Shown here piece by piece: positions 20,401 to 32,055 of a DNA stretch of 64,000 nucleotides (within the stretch, counting starts at the first letter, position 1; every line of letters starts with the position of its first letter). Position numbers and translations under genes: made by a program. Source of the stretch: Helopsaltes ochotensis. Taxonomy: Eukaryota > Chordata > Aves > Passeriformes > Locustellidae. Below the pieces are notes generated by a model. The model saw nothing but the letters and a program-made list of their open reading frames with translations, was not told where the DNA came from and did no database searches. The stretch spans positions 124,001 through 188,000 of the forward strand of contig VXBM01001303.1 in NCBI GenBank assembly GCA_013400155.1, in the 5' to 3' direction.

Positions 20401-23400
20401 TTCAATTCTTTGACTGCTCTAGAGATAGGTCCAAATCTGAAAGTGCCTTTGGACCTCTGTTTGCCTTTCTGCTTTTTCAATCAATCCACATCATCAGTGA
20501 AGTTGCCTTTGATGTCTCTTTTGGATCTTTTAGGAGGTGATACTATCATTCTTCTCCCTGTTTCATTCATTATTCTTTAAGATCTACCTCCATGGCTAAC
20601 TGCTTTGTACTCAGATTTTTTGTAGCCTTTTTTTTTCTTAAGCAAAGGAAGTTACTTTTGCTAAAGGATGGGTGTGTGGAGCAGTCATATGTTAGGACCA
20701 TAAAACAATGAGTGATTGTGATCATTACATAAAATTATATTTTAAACACTGCAGTGAAATGTATTTAGCAAAGATATCCCAAATTTACAGCTGAAAAGTG
20801 GTGAAGACATACAGCTTTCAATATTTCCAAGGTATATAGTCTCCTGGAGGTGCAGATATGTGCTGAAGTTTCAAAAAATGTTAGTTTTCATTCTTGTAAA
20901 ATATTGAAAGACAGTGATATACAAAAATCTTTTGAAACTTCTGCAAACATGACTAACTGCTTTAACAAGTGCTTACAATCTCATGGCTCCAAGAGGCACA
21001 GCTCCAGATCAAGCAAGAAATCTTTCAGACTACCAGGAATTGAAGCCTCCAGCATATAGCTGTGGCATTAGCTGCAAGCCCATATTTCCTTCTTTTTGAT
21101 AATCACACTTTGAATCCAGTTTTAATGAAGGTGCGGATTACAGTTATTTTATCTTAGCTGGTTTGTTAATTCCTGGTCAACAACATATTTTCTAATACCA
21201 GAGTAATAACTTCAGCCCATATAGGAACTGTACTCATGTCAAGACATCCTGTCAGGCTTCATAGAAACCACACGGGAGTTAAATAGGACCGTGTGCAAGG
21301 CCAGACAAGCAAGTAGGAGCCAGATAAAATGTTTGAGCATTCAGATTTGATTAAAGGGCATGGGACTGTCAGCATCCTTGATCTCTCAGCAGAGAATTAC
21401 GTTGTGAAGAGGTGAAGCAGCACCATAATATAATATAATTTAATGGGGAAGAGATGATATTTCATTAGCAGCCAATGATTTGGAAGAATGTTTTCAACAC
21501 ATTGCTTTTGAATAGGTTATATATTAAATCCATATAACTAACAGTGCTTAACTAGGTCTGAAGGATGGTTACAGCATCTGTCATTGACAGATTCCAAAAT
21601 GACTGTCTTGGAGAAAGAAAGAAAAATGAGATGTCTTGGGAATTTGACTAAAATTGGCTAAGAAAGTTGTTTTGACTGGTGACTTCAACATATGGAATGC
21701 TGCAATTCTGGGGCTGGTGCTGTTAGGTAAATATAGTTGTACCATGTCTGATAAACAGCCTCAACACCTCAAGGCATGCACCAGGTGACTGATTCATTAT
21801 GTAAAATTATGTGAATTGTTTCTCTAGGTGAGACAAAAGTCTGTCAAGCCAGGATTTGAGAGCAGAAGCCTCAAATGCCCGCAGATCATAGAGGGCACCA
21901 TGGTGTAGCAGCACAGTAAGTAAACCTTCTCCAAAACAAGCTCTCAGTTTTCAGCAACCTGTATCTTGGGGATGCCTGTCTTTTTATTTAATAGCCTGGA
22001 GTTTTTTACTCTCCTATCAAGTGGTCCAGTTGCTTTATGGATGCCAGTAAGTTACAGGCGTACATAGCAAGGATTTCCACAGCTTGATTGATGTGATGAA
22101 TGTCCATTTGAGAGTGTAAGCAGGGGACACATGCACCACCTTGGTTGTGTCATTTGCTTTGCCAGTCCTTGGGATCCCAAAGGTTATGAAAAACTCTTCT
22201 GGCATTTCTCCAAGTGGCATGAAATCTTGCAGGTCCCTCCTCATAAACCCTTCCCCACTTTTCCCCAGACTTAGGGACCTTGTTTGTCTAGTAACTCCTT
22301 AGGCAGATACTGTGTACCCCTGATCATCTGTTTTGCTCCTTCTAGCTTAGTCTTTTTGCACACAGGTCCAGAATTACATGCAGCATCAAAACATTTCTGT
22401 CCCATGGATTTGCACGGAGGTATATCACTCTTCCCTCATTTTGGTCACTATCTTTTTTCTTAAGCACCACAGTTTTATGAAGTTAAGTCTTCTCACCATC
22501 CTATAAATTACTGACCTAAAGGTAAAAGCAATAGGAAGAACTGCTCTTTGTAACAGTGTAGATATCATACTTGTCTTCCCACAGGCTGAGTATTAAATTG
22601 TCTTATGTTGCTATCTGTCTTTATGTTGAAACCTGTATATTGTCTAAATATTAGTGAACAGACACTATACCTGTTTCTAACAGATATTATAAATTATTTA
22701 AATATTATTATAATCTGTGAATGTAAAAGTTGATATTAGAGGGATAATATGAACCTGCTTTTAACCTCAAAATATAAAGAGAAATTGTTACTCTTTGGAC
22801 AACCTTCCGGGTTTTTTATACAAGTTCTATTTTCAGGTCAGAATCACCACAAAATAAAAACACACACCACCCTAACAGCTACAAAACCCTTGTCTGTGCA
22901 TAATATTTCATGTCCTGGGTGTAAATAGTTATTAATTAATCAATCAAACAATTGCATATTTTCTCCCATTCAGAATAAACAAAAGGTTATTTGAGGTAAA
23001 CAAAGACATTATTTACATTATGAATGTCTGCACAAACAAAAACCTGGACTATTTATTTTGATGTAGCAGTTCCAATCAAAAGGATAATTTAGAATTTGTT
23101 CAATTATATATATTTGTTTTAAACAGGTGTTATTTTATAAATGCTGTATCAGCTAAAAGTGCCTTCTAGTTTCAGGATAAAAGATGATTCTTAATATTGG
23201 TTACCCTTCTCTGTGTAGATGTTACCAGCATTCAGCAATGCAGTAAAATTTGCCTTCTGTCTGAAAGGACTATTTTGATGCATGTTGTCTCTACAGGACA
23301 CTGCAGAAATCATCAATGTTTCATGAGGCATTTTAGCTTGCCCCCAATATTGTAGGTACATCATAGATTTTAATTTCCTTTGCAAATGGCTTAGTTTGTG

Positions 23401-23481
23401 AATTTTTACATGGACTTTTTTCCCCTAATAGAAACTGTTGATCTGAAGTTCAGTATAAAAAATTATTACTCTACTGTTATT

Positions 23482-23545
23482 TTATTCCAGCTCTAGTGGA
23501 ATAATAAATAATAAAATATCCATAATCACAGGTTATGGATATTTT
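23482..23545. repeat. Two adjacent stem-loops, each with a 7-nt loop
   Basis: Stem 1: TTATTCCA (23482-23489) pairs with TGGAATAA (23497-23504). Stem 2: AAAATATCCATAA (23513-23525) pairs perfectly with TTATGGATATTTT (23533-23545). The second has a 13-bp perfect stem. It could be a cruciform-prone sequence, a decayed miniature inverted-repeat element or a small structured RNA. Function unknown. Confidence 0.9.
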
Positions 23546-26500
23546 GTAGCATTTACAAGGGACATGGAAATGGATATGAAGTGAAAGAAATGAGAAAGAA
23601 AAATTAAAAGTGTAGGGAAAATACTGTAAAACATCAAGTCCATTTTAATTACTGCAACTCTCTAACTTATTAACTTATTTTTCTACACAAAACTACCCTC
23701 TCCTGAAAGTTTCAAAAATCTATTGCTAAAAGTACCAACAATTGTATCCCACAGATACTAAAATCTGTGGGTCCACATTCTCCTTGATGTCCAAGATTTA
23801 GCTGCTTTTTGTTTTGTTTTGTTTCTTAAAATTAGGCAAATACATTGTCTACCTCCATGACTGTTTCAAGTTTGTGTGATCTTGTAGGATACATTTTGTG
23901 AGTAATCAGGAGAGTCACTGTGTCTCTTGCAGACACCATCCTAATTTAAAGTTAACCACCTCCAGGGAGCTTAGCTGTAACATTACATGGCAGAATACAG
24001 GCTTTCTCTTGTTCCCTGTGTCAGGAGGACATGTCTTCAGCTCACTTTTTTGGCCAGCTGCTATTACTTTCTTGGTACAACTGTCAATTTTACTGCTTTG
24101 AAGTGACCAATGACATGTGAGCCTGAGTTATCACACTCTACCCCTGGTGTGAGCACCCTAAAATAAAGTGTACACCTAATTTTTCTTGGAGAACCTGGAA
24201 TGTTTTTCTGGGTGAACTGATGCAGTCTACCTCCTGGCAAATAGGAAGACACTCTGCTTGATGATGATAATACATAACACTAGACAGGTTAAAGTCATTT
24301 GTGGCAGTGTGTTGTCTTTGTTAATAGTGACTCTTGTAGAGCATCTTTACTGCATTATGAAAAGCTTTCAATATAATTGTTTATGCTTTCGGAGATTAAA
24401 AAAAAATTACAAGCTTGTAGTATTCATGGTTTAGCTCTTTCATGTTTTCAAGGTAACTCGTCAGACAAAAGTCAACAAGTAGTTTACAAAGAACTATGAT
24501 AAGAAACAGATTTTTTTTTTTTGTTCTGTGCTCAGGTCTGGGCCACTCTCTTTACTAAAATCTGATAATGCTGATTCAACTCTTACATAGAACACAGCCA
24601 GCTGGTTGGATTTCTCTTGTGACCTTAAAAGAGCACCATTAACATGAGCCAGCACTTGTGAACTAATAAAGACCAAGTGATCAACTGAAATACTTGTAGC
24701 AAGAATGCTGTCCTCTTTTATATAATTTTGATATGAGTTTGAATGTTAGCTTTAGAGTTTTCATATAAATGTGTTTTCAAGAAAATATATTGTTTTGACA
24801 GTTCAAACTCCAGATGTGCTTCCATCATCTGGATCTCTTTCCACTCCTTAAACGAAATATGTAGAGGTTTTAAGAAGGAAAATGCAACTTAAAATGCAAT
24901 CTTAGTTTATGAAAACGTGAATATTGTTTTTTTCTGTGTTCTCTCACCCCCCTTATTTCTGTATAAGGAAAATGGCAAAATTGTTATGAAACAATTACTT
25001 TTCTTCATAATTCTCTTAAGAATTAGTAGTAGTTCTTCTTTTTTGGTTACCAGGGTAGTTTTTTTATTTTCACTTTTAATTGTATCTTTCAAAATACTTA
25101 TAACCTGCTTTGGTACATCAGGCTTACTTCAGAAATTTTAACCTGTTTAGTTGATGAAAAAAGTAGGCAATACTTTTAACTATTTTCTGAGTCAGAAACA
25201 TCTTTCTTGGTTCTCTTTCCTGTCACCAGTTTTGCACACAGACTGCCACTTCATTTCTCCCACTCAACAACACCTTAGCCTTAATAGATTTTGGACTCAA
25301 ATGCTTGTGTTTTCCTCAAAATGAATTTTCTCTTGGATTGAGTGTGAGCCACTTGAAGAAAAGACTTTCTTGAATATATTAAGAACATCATTGGGAGATT
25401 AAGTGAAGAGCAAATATAGCTAATATGATTTTTGGAATTCTTTTACAGATTTTTCTTTAGAGAAAAAATATTTCACAACAGTTTTTAAAGTAATTTCTTA
25501 GATCTCACAGTTCCTTGTGAACCTTGTTAATGGTAGAGCGCTATCTATTGATTTGCAATAAATTAGGGTGTGCGTTTTAATTAAAGCCTTTTGTTTACTA
25601 ATTTTAAAGAAATATTTTATTACGAAAGATATTCTCTTTCAACTAAAATCTCTCAATGGAGTTGAAAGTAACTTCACAGCATGACTGTGACAGAACTAAC
25701 TAGCCCAAAGGCCAGAGTCCCAGATGAGTGGGAGGGAAATTGAGGTCATCCCCTTAATCTTCATGGCAAGAGTTAAACTGCCATGTTGCTGTATATTATT
25801 TAAATTCTCTTTGTAGGCAAATCTGAAAGAAAATATGCTGTCTCAGCTGCAACTGCTTAACATGTGTTAGCGTTTGATCATTCTTTTTAGTCACAATACT
25901 TTTAACAAATACAGAGTTTAATACCGACTTTGAGGTCAAAAAGCTACGGAGGACATTCCCTATGGAAGTGTCCTGAAGAATGAGGAATATCTAAGTAGAC
26001 CTTTTTACACCCCCTTCTCTTGAAAACTTCTTGCTTCTCTCTCCTTTGCCATCCATGCAGGAAAGCTGCTGTACTGACAGGGAACCTGTCCTCCTTCTAT
26101 GGTAGGGAAATGAGCTGGATTTGTTTTCAGTCTTTGGTTTTTTACGTCAGAGGAAGCAGCAGAGGCAGACATGGAGCTGAAGATCATTCCTCTAAGTTGG
26201 CGTCTGTTTTAATTGACTAGTTGCACTCCTCACTGAATTTGCTTTCCTTGTATGTATATTTTCCTTTCATGTTAGTAGACTTCTGTATTCCTTCTACTAT
26301 CCAGTTTTACTCTCATTGCAGAAGTTTTATGTGTCTTTTTCTCAGTAAAAAGTGGCTGTTCAGCAGTCTTTGAGCTTGTCATCACAGATTTTAAAGGAAA
26401 AATTTACTGGCTTGTTTTCTCTTTACTCTTTGGCATTGTCCATGTGCAGCTGGTTTCTGCAGATGTTTTCTGAACAGAGCTATTGACTTCTAAAACCTTG

Positions 26501-29500
26501 CAAATATCATCAGTGTTACAAGTTTCTACTTTGCTTAGAGCTGCATCACACAAGAGACATATGTCCTTTGCAAGATCTGGCTGCACTCCTTGCCTTAAAT
26601 ATAACCTTCACCTCATTGTAAATATATGTGTTCTCATAGCACTAGAGTAAGTAAATGTGTATCTGTTATTGATGCCGGAATGGCCTTTCTAATCCAAGAA
26701 CCATGGTTCCAAATAAGCCATGTGCTCCATTCACAGACTAAACATGCTTTTCTAATTACCTTTGTATAATTTTGTACTGCATTTTGCAGCTGAACTTCTC
26801 ATTATCTTTTTTTTTTTTAGTTTTGATTCTTCTTTACCCTCTGCATTCTTTTGTGTTATTCCTTGCTCCTTTCCTTTCTCCATTTAATTACTTTCAAATG
26901 AAGAACATTTGTGGACGTGAATATCTTTCATGTGTCCTTTCTTCTTCTGACTGAGGGTTCCTACCTTCTGAAAAGCATATTTTTTGCACACCACATCTGC
27001 CAATTGTTTTACCTTTTGAGCTTTTGAAGGAAAGCATGCTAGAAAAAATAGAAATGCTCCTGACAAATACCCTTTATTCTGTTACACTCACTCATTTGTT
27101 AGTGGTTGATTAGGGTATAGGGAACAAAAGTCATATATTCAGTAGCTGGTATCTGTGTAGACAACCTTGTACATATTTCTAAGCATTGTAAAGCAAAGAG
27201 TAGAAGGTGGAGTTTCGTCCTTGACTGTGAAGAACTTTGCTGGCTGGAGTATGCATACTAGGGGCAAGCAGCAGTAGTGGTGGTGTTGTTGTATCCCCAA
27301 ATCCTGAACGGTGTAAAATCCCCCAAAGAGCTTTTTTTTTTTCATTATTTGGGTTTTGTTTCGAAATAGTGAGACTCTTGCTAGTGGTGACAAGCCATAT
27401 CTCCTAGCTTTAGAACAGAACCGTTCTACCACTGGTGGTCCATTTAAAAAAGAAACTTTAGTGGGAAGCCAGCCTAAAGCCCATTGCTTCCCTTACATTT
27501 GGGAGATTCTTACCTGTGGGAGACAGTGCTTGACTGAAACTTTACAGGAAAGAAAAGGCATTTGAAATGCTGACTTGAAAGTGTCCCAGGAAAGAGTAAA
27601 GATGCCACTGGTGAAAGTGGACAGTTCTGGTAGCTTCAGTCTTTGATCCCAACTGTAGGGAAGCCAGTGCTACTTTCAGAAATCAATGGTTTCTTCAGAC
27701 TGGCTGCTCTCATAAATTAACAATAGGGAGAGAATGACATTGGATTTGTCACTAATTACATTTGGGTTTTGTCTTGTACTTTTATCATACAGCGTGTACC
27801 TTTAAAAATTCTTAAGATGAATTCTCCAGTGTTTTTTTTAATTGGTTAAATATTTTCTTATGTAAAAATATCTGATTTTCATAGAGAGGAGTATGGAAGG
27901 GGTACATGAAACAAGCAAGGAAAAGGAAGTCACAAGTCTGCTTTATATTCCTTTATTTTAAGAAGCTGGTCCTAAGTGAGATGCTGCAAGGGTACTGTAT
28001 CTCAATAGCACCAATTGTATTAAAGAGATTGTGATATTCCCATTATGTGGAGATCTCTTCTCAGAACAGCTATGTTAGATTTCTTGAGGTATTCCATATG
28101 ATTTGGATTTTGTCATTTGTGAAAATGGTATTTTAAATTGCTTTATTTCTAGAAACATAGATTTTAAGAGGGTGCTTACAACTAGTCTAGGATTTGATAT
28201 GACAGATATTTATATTTAATGCAGAGCAAAACACAAAATACACTTAACCTTTATTCAGTTGCATTATAAATGTATTCTACTTTCTTTCAACTGAAGTGAA
28301 TTATATTAATAACTTGTTATTGTTAAAATGTCAAGAGTATTTTCTTTCTCTTTGAATTATCATTTCTTTGCTCAGGGTATTGAGTTTTGCTTATCGCTCC
28401 TGACATGGAAAGGAAGAAATGTAATCTTACATGAAATGTTCAGACTTCTCCTGAATAGGTAGGTTATTTCTTTTAGATTAGCTCAAGTAATAGTTACAGA
28501 GTTGACATATGGAATGTGGAAGGAGACAGGAACCAGACAATGCACTGAAACTGAAACGCTTCCTCGTTTAAAGATACAGTCTTCCTGGGACTAAGAGAGT
28601 GATGAGCACAACATGTCAGGCATTGATGTACGTGGCTCTTTTTATGTTCACCAAGCTGATTTCAAGCATGTAGCTTTTATTTTACTGTGGCATTATCAAA
28701 ATAATTTACATTCACCTTGCAGAGTTGACGTATACCTGTTTGGGGATGAAATTGGAGAACTTCAGGAAGAAAAAATGTACCACAAGGAGTTTTGAATTTC
28801 ACTCCATCTCTGCAGCTGATGAAAAATATTCACTGCAAAATATCTGGTTAATCAGATAGGTCTTAAATGGTTCTTCCCTCTCACTACCTCGGAAATAGAT
28901 CATTCTGCCTCTTAAAGGAAAGCTATATTGTGGGAAATACATTAGTCCACTGTCAGTCTAGAAGGGTTGATGACTGTGTGGGTTTTGTGGTCAAGAAATT
29001 TCCAATCTGACTAACAAAGTGAACAGAAATGTGAAGTTAAACCTTTGAATAATGGTATTGTTCATAACCAGAAATATATGAGATATTCCTTCTAATGGCT
29101 TTATTCCACAAGCTAAAAAAACAGTCAAACAGCTGTCTTCATCACAAACTCTGTTTATTTCAAAGATGGATGTAGAGTTTCACTTTAAATTATTGTCCTT
29201 CCTTCCAGCTTCATAGAAAGCAATACAGCTTTATATTTCATCAGCAAGGACAACCTGGATACAATACTGCCAGAATTTTCCTTCCAATGGAGCTGGTTTA
29301 AGCCAACATGTGTATATTTTTACATTCTCATTTTCAAGTTAATTTAAGCTTTCCAACAGCTGCTACTGATTCATTTATAAAACTATCAGTGAAAGAGCGA
29401 GGTCCCAGGTAACCTTATTTCTGTGCATTTTTCTTTAAAGTAAACATTTGTCCCAATAGTATTAGTAATAGTATTGTTTTCCAGATGGAGCGTGTTGTTT

Positions 29501-29549
29501 AAATGTTTTTATTAGCTATTATTTTAAATTTATTAAATAAAATACCATG

Positions 29550-30285
29550 TACTACACCTGGGTCATGGCAATACTGGACACACGCACAGTTTGGGTGGAG
29601 AAGGGATTGAGATCAGCCCTGTGGGGAAAGACTTGGAGATGATGGTTGGTGAAAAACCCCACGACCTGGACATGGGCACTCCCAGCCCAGAGAGGCAAAC
29701 GTGTCCTGGGCTGCATCCAAAGCAGCGTGGGCAGCAGGGGAGGGAGGGGATTCTGCCCCTCTGCTCTGCTCTGCTCTGCTCTGCTCTGCTCTGGTGAGAC
29801 CCCAGCTGGAACACTGCATCCATCTCTGCGTTCCTCAGCACAAGCAAGGACATGAACCTGTTGGAACAAGTCCAGAGGAGGCCACAGAGCTCCTCAGAGG
29901 ATTGGAGCACATCCCTTACAGAGCCAGGCTGAGAAAGTTGGGGCTGTTCAGCCTGGGGAAGAGGAGTAACAGAAAGGAGCCTGCAGGGAAGCTGGAGAAG
30001 AACTCTTCAACAGGAACTGTAGTAATAGGACATGGAGTAATAAGTAGGAATTGAAAGAGGCTAGATGCTAGGAAGAAATTCTTCACTGTGAGGGTGGTGA
30101 GACACTGGAACAGGTTGCCCAGGGAGGTTGTGGATATTCCAGCTCTGGCAGTGTTGAAGGCCAGGTTGGATAAGGCTATAAAATCAACCTGTTCTAATGG
30201 GAGATATCTCTGTCCTTCACCGTGGGAGTTGGGACTATATGATCTTTATGGTCCCTTCCAACCCTTAACATTCCATAATTTTGGC
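29550..30285 (+). mobile_element. CR1 LINE, 5'-truncated 3' end (about 735 bp)
   Basis: Contains the C-terminal end of CR1 ORF2 and the 3' region in order. First come ATTGAGATCAGCCCTGTGGG and GTGTCCTGGGCTGCATCC, then GGAACAAGTCCAGAGGAGG. A frame with VVRHWNRLPREVVD and LARLD-type sequence follows (from 30088), then TTGGGACTATATGATCTTTA, TGGTCCCTTCCAACCCTTAA and a decayed terminus ATTCCATAATTTT. The RT coding part is absent, and stops and frameshifts interrupt the rest. A pentamer (CTGCT)6 has expanded within the former coding sequence. Several overlapping short frames here on both strands are shadows of the element. Confidence 0.92.
29761..29790 (+). repeat. (CTGCT)6 pentanucleotide inside the CR1
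   Basis: Six perfect CTGCT units at a place where CR1 normally reads CTCTACTCCGCTCTCGTGAG. The microsatellite grew from element sequence. Confidence 0.93.
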
Positions 30286-31799
30286 AATGAAAAGAATGTA
30301 AAAGTAAATCTTTGTTTTAGTATCTAGATCTTACAGTGATGCCAGAAATGTTCATGCTCTGTCTTATCTATAAGAAGTCTGCATATATTTTAACACTACT
30401 GTTGTGATTTCTCTTGTGACTTTAAATTCTGAAGAAATATCATTGTCTGGTCTAATGTCAATCTCAGCTTGTTTTTCGTTTTTATGACCTTATAGCTTCA
30501 AAATTAAAGCTGTAAATGGGAATACCATTCATTGAGAGTTGGGGAAAGTACCACTCAAACCTCATGCTGGCCCACCCATAGAACAAAATAAGCAAATAAA
30601 AAAACAAAGAAAACAAAACATATTTTATTTTATATTTTATTTTAAATCACCATCATGTATTGTTCCATGCTAGACAAGGAGGTTAGAACAAAGCTAAAGG
30701 TTTGTGTATTGCAGAGTCTAGATGGAGTTCTGAGGATAATCTCATTTGTGAACTTCCAGGCATGCTTCCTATTTCTTTAACAGAAATTCTAAAATATGAA
30801 ATCAATTTATTCTGCAGAAAATTTATCCTGGGTATCTGACATTTGCAAATTTTACTGGATTCCTGTGGGATGGAAAACATATTATATAGAGTTACTGTTT
30901 TAAAATATTATCTATTGTCAATGAGAGTTTTTTTTAATGTATACTCACAATTTATCTCCCCCACCCAGTCCATGGAAGGGATTCAACTGAATACATTTTG
31001 GAGACTGTTCTTAGTGTGACCGGAAGGGATAATAAGAAGCCTTTTACCAGTTCTTAAACTATATTCCAGAGAACAACTACTTGTCATTGAATGTGTCTGG
31101 AAGAGAAAGCATGGAAACAGCAAGTGATTCCATCATCTTGTAATCTTTTGTAATATTAAAGCTACATATAGTACCTCTCCTTAGTGGTAAGCCAGTTTGA
31201 AAGAAAAATTAGTCCTGAGCTTTGTGTTTCCCCAAGAGCCTCCCGAATGAATGGGCCAAGATGTTAAGGGCATATTTATACTGTGTTTAAATCCTCTTTA
31301 TAATGGCATAATTTGAAGTTAAGGGTTGTTAATGAGTTTGATTTTTTCCTTGCATGAATATAAACATAGAAAAATCTTGCATTCTTCTTTCCACCCAATA
31401 AAAAGCATCATTTTTTGAGCTTAAAAAAAAAGAAAAGAAAACAAATAGGTGTATTCCTAAAATGTTTTGTAAATAAAAACAGGCCTCCATCCCTTATCTA
31501 CTTGTAAGAAGTATCCCTTTTATTTTCATTCTGTTTATTCTTATTTAATGTCTTAGAAAAAATAATTTGCTTGTGGGAAAGAACTGCTGCTGCTTAACCT
31601 GCCAGAAAATGTCTTAGTGAGTAGTTAGGCAGCCCAAAAAAGTACAATTTTGCTTTGTAGAAATTATATGTTTTGTAGAAATCAGTTTTGGAATGAACAG
31701 CTGTCTAGACATTTCACATATTAAATAGTAAAGAACTGAAGCCCTGGATTTATTTAACACAACTGCTTGAGTGGAAAGTCTTGTGTTTTATATATGGGG
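30286..31799. other. AT-rich unique sequence, no gene recognised
   Basis: Contains an A-rich then T-rich low-complexity stretch (about 30580-30646), otherwise nothing recognised. Confidence 0.7.
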
Positions 31800-32055
31800 C
31801 CAAGAGCCATAAAACCTTGGACTCTAGTCCCCTTTTTGATGCTGAGTGACCTTAATAATTCTTTGCACTTACATAGCACTTGGCAAACATTATCAATTTA
31901 AACTTCACAGAGTCCCCGTGAGGTACAGAGGTATAATTATCTGACTTTTTCAAGTCGTAGAGGTTATGCTCTGCAGTAAAACAAGTTCAGAAAGAGGGTG
32001 GAAACCCAGGTCACTTGGCACTTACTCTTGCTCCTAATCTGCTGGAGTAGTGCTT
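31800..32055 (+). mobile_element. Ancient MIR-like (CORE-SINE/L2-tail) segment
   Basis: The stretch from about 31857 resembles the amniote MIR consensus over much of its length: CACTTACATAGCACTTGGC, CAAACATTATCAATTTAA, CTTCACAGAGTCCCCGTGAG, GTAT-AATTATC, then at the far end GGTGGAAACCCAGGTCACTT and a CTCTTGCTCC block. The part before it (31805-31853: ACTCTAGTCCCC...GAGTGACCTTA) looks like the complementary MIR strand, so two pieces in opposite orientation may lie tail to tail. This is recall-based, the copy is very decayed, and the conserved central core is poor. Confidence 0.5.

Larger units (their letters stand above)
19852..29549. other. 9.7-kb AT-rich, repeat-poor sequence, no gene recognised
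   Basis: No element family, RNA gene or coding domain is recognisable. Frames do not exceed about 97 aa and none has a family match. Local features: an 11-bp pyrimidine tandem at 20362-20400, two adjacent stem-loops at 23482-23545, and T-rich tracts. Low repeat content could mean conserved noncoding DNA, which cannot be judged from one sequence. Confidence 0.65.

Noticed and set aside
22035..22244. 69-aa minus-strand frame, considered as a retroviral pol or env remnant
   Set aside because: No motif of either could be matched and the surrounding DNA shows no ERV structure.
30088..30327. 79-aa protein with VVRHWNRLPREVVD, often seen in avian gene predictions
   Set aside because: This is the C-terminal end of CR1 ORF2 in a 5'-truncated copy and not a host gene.
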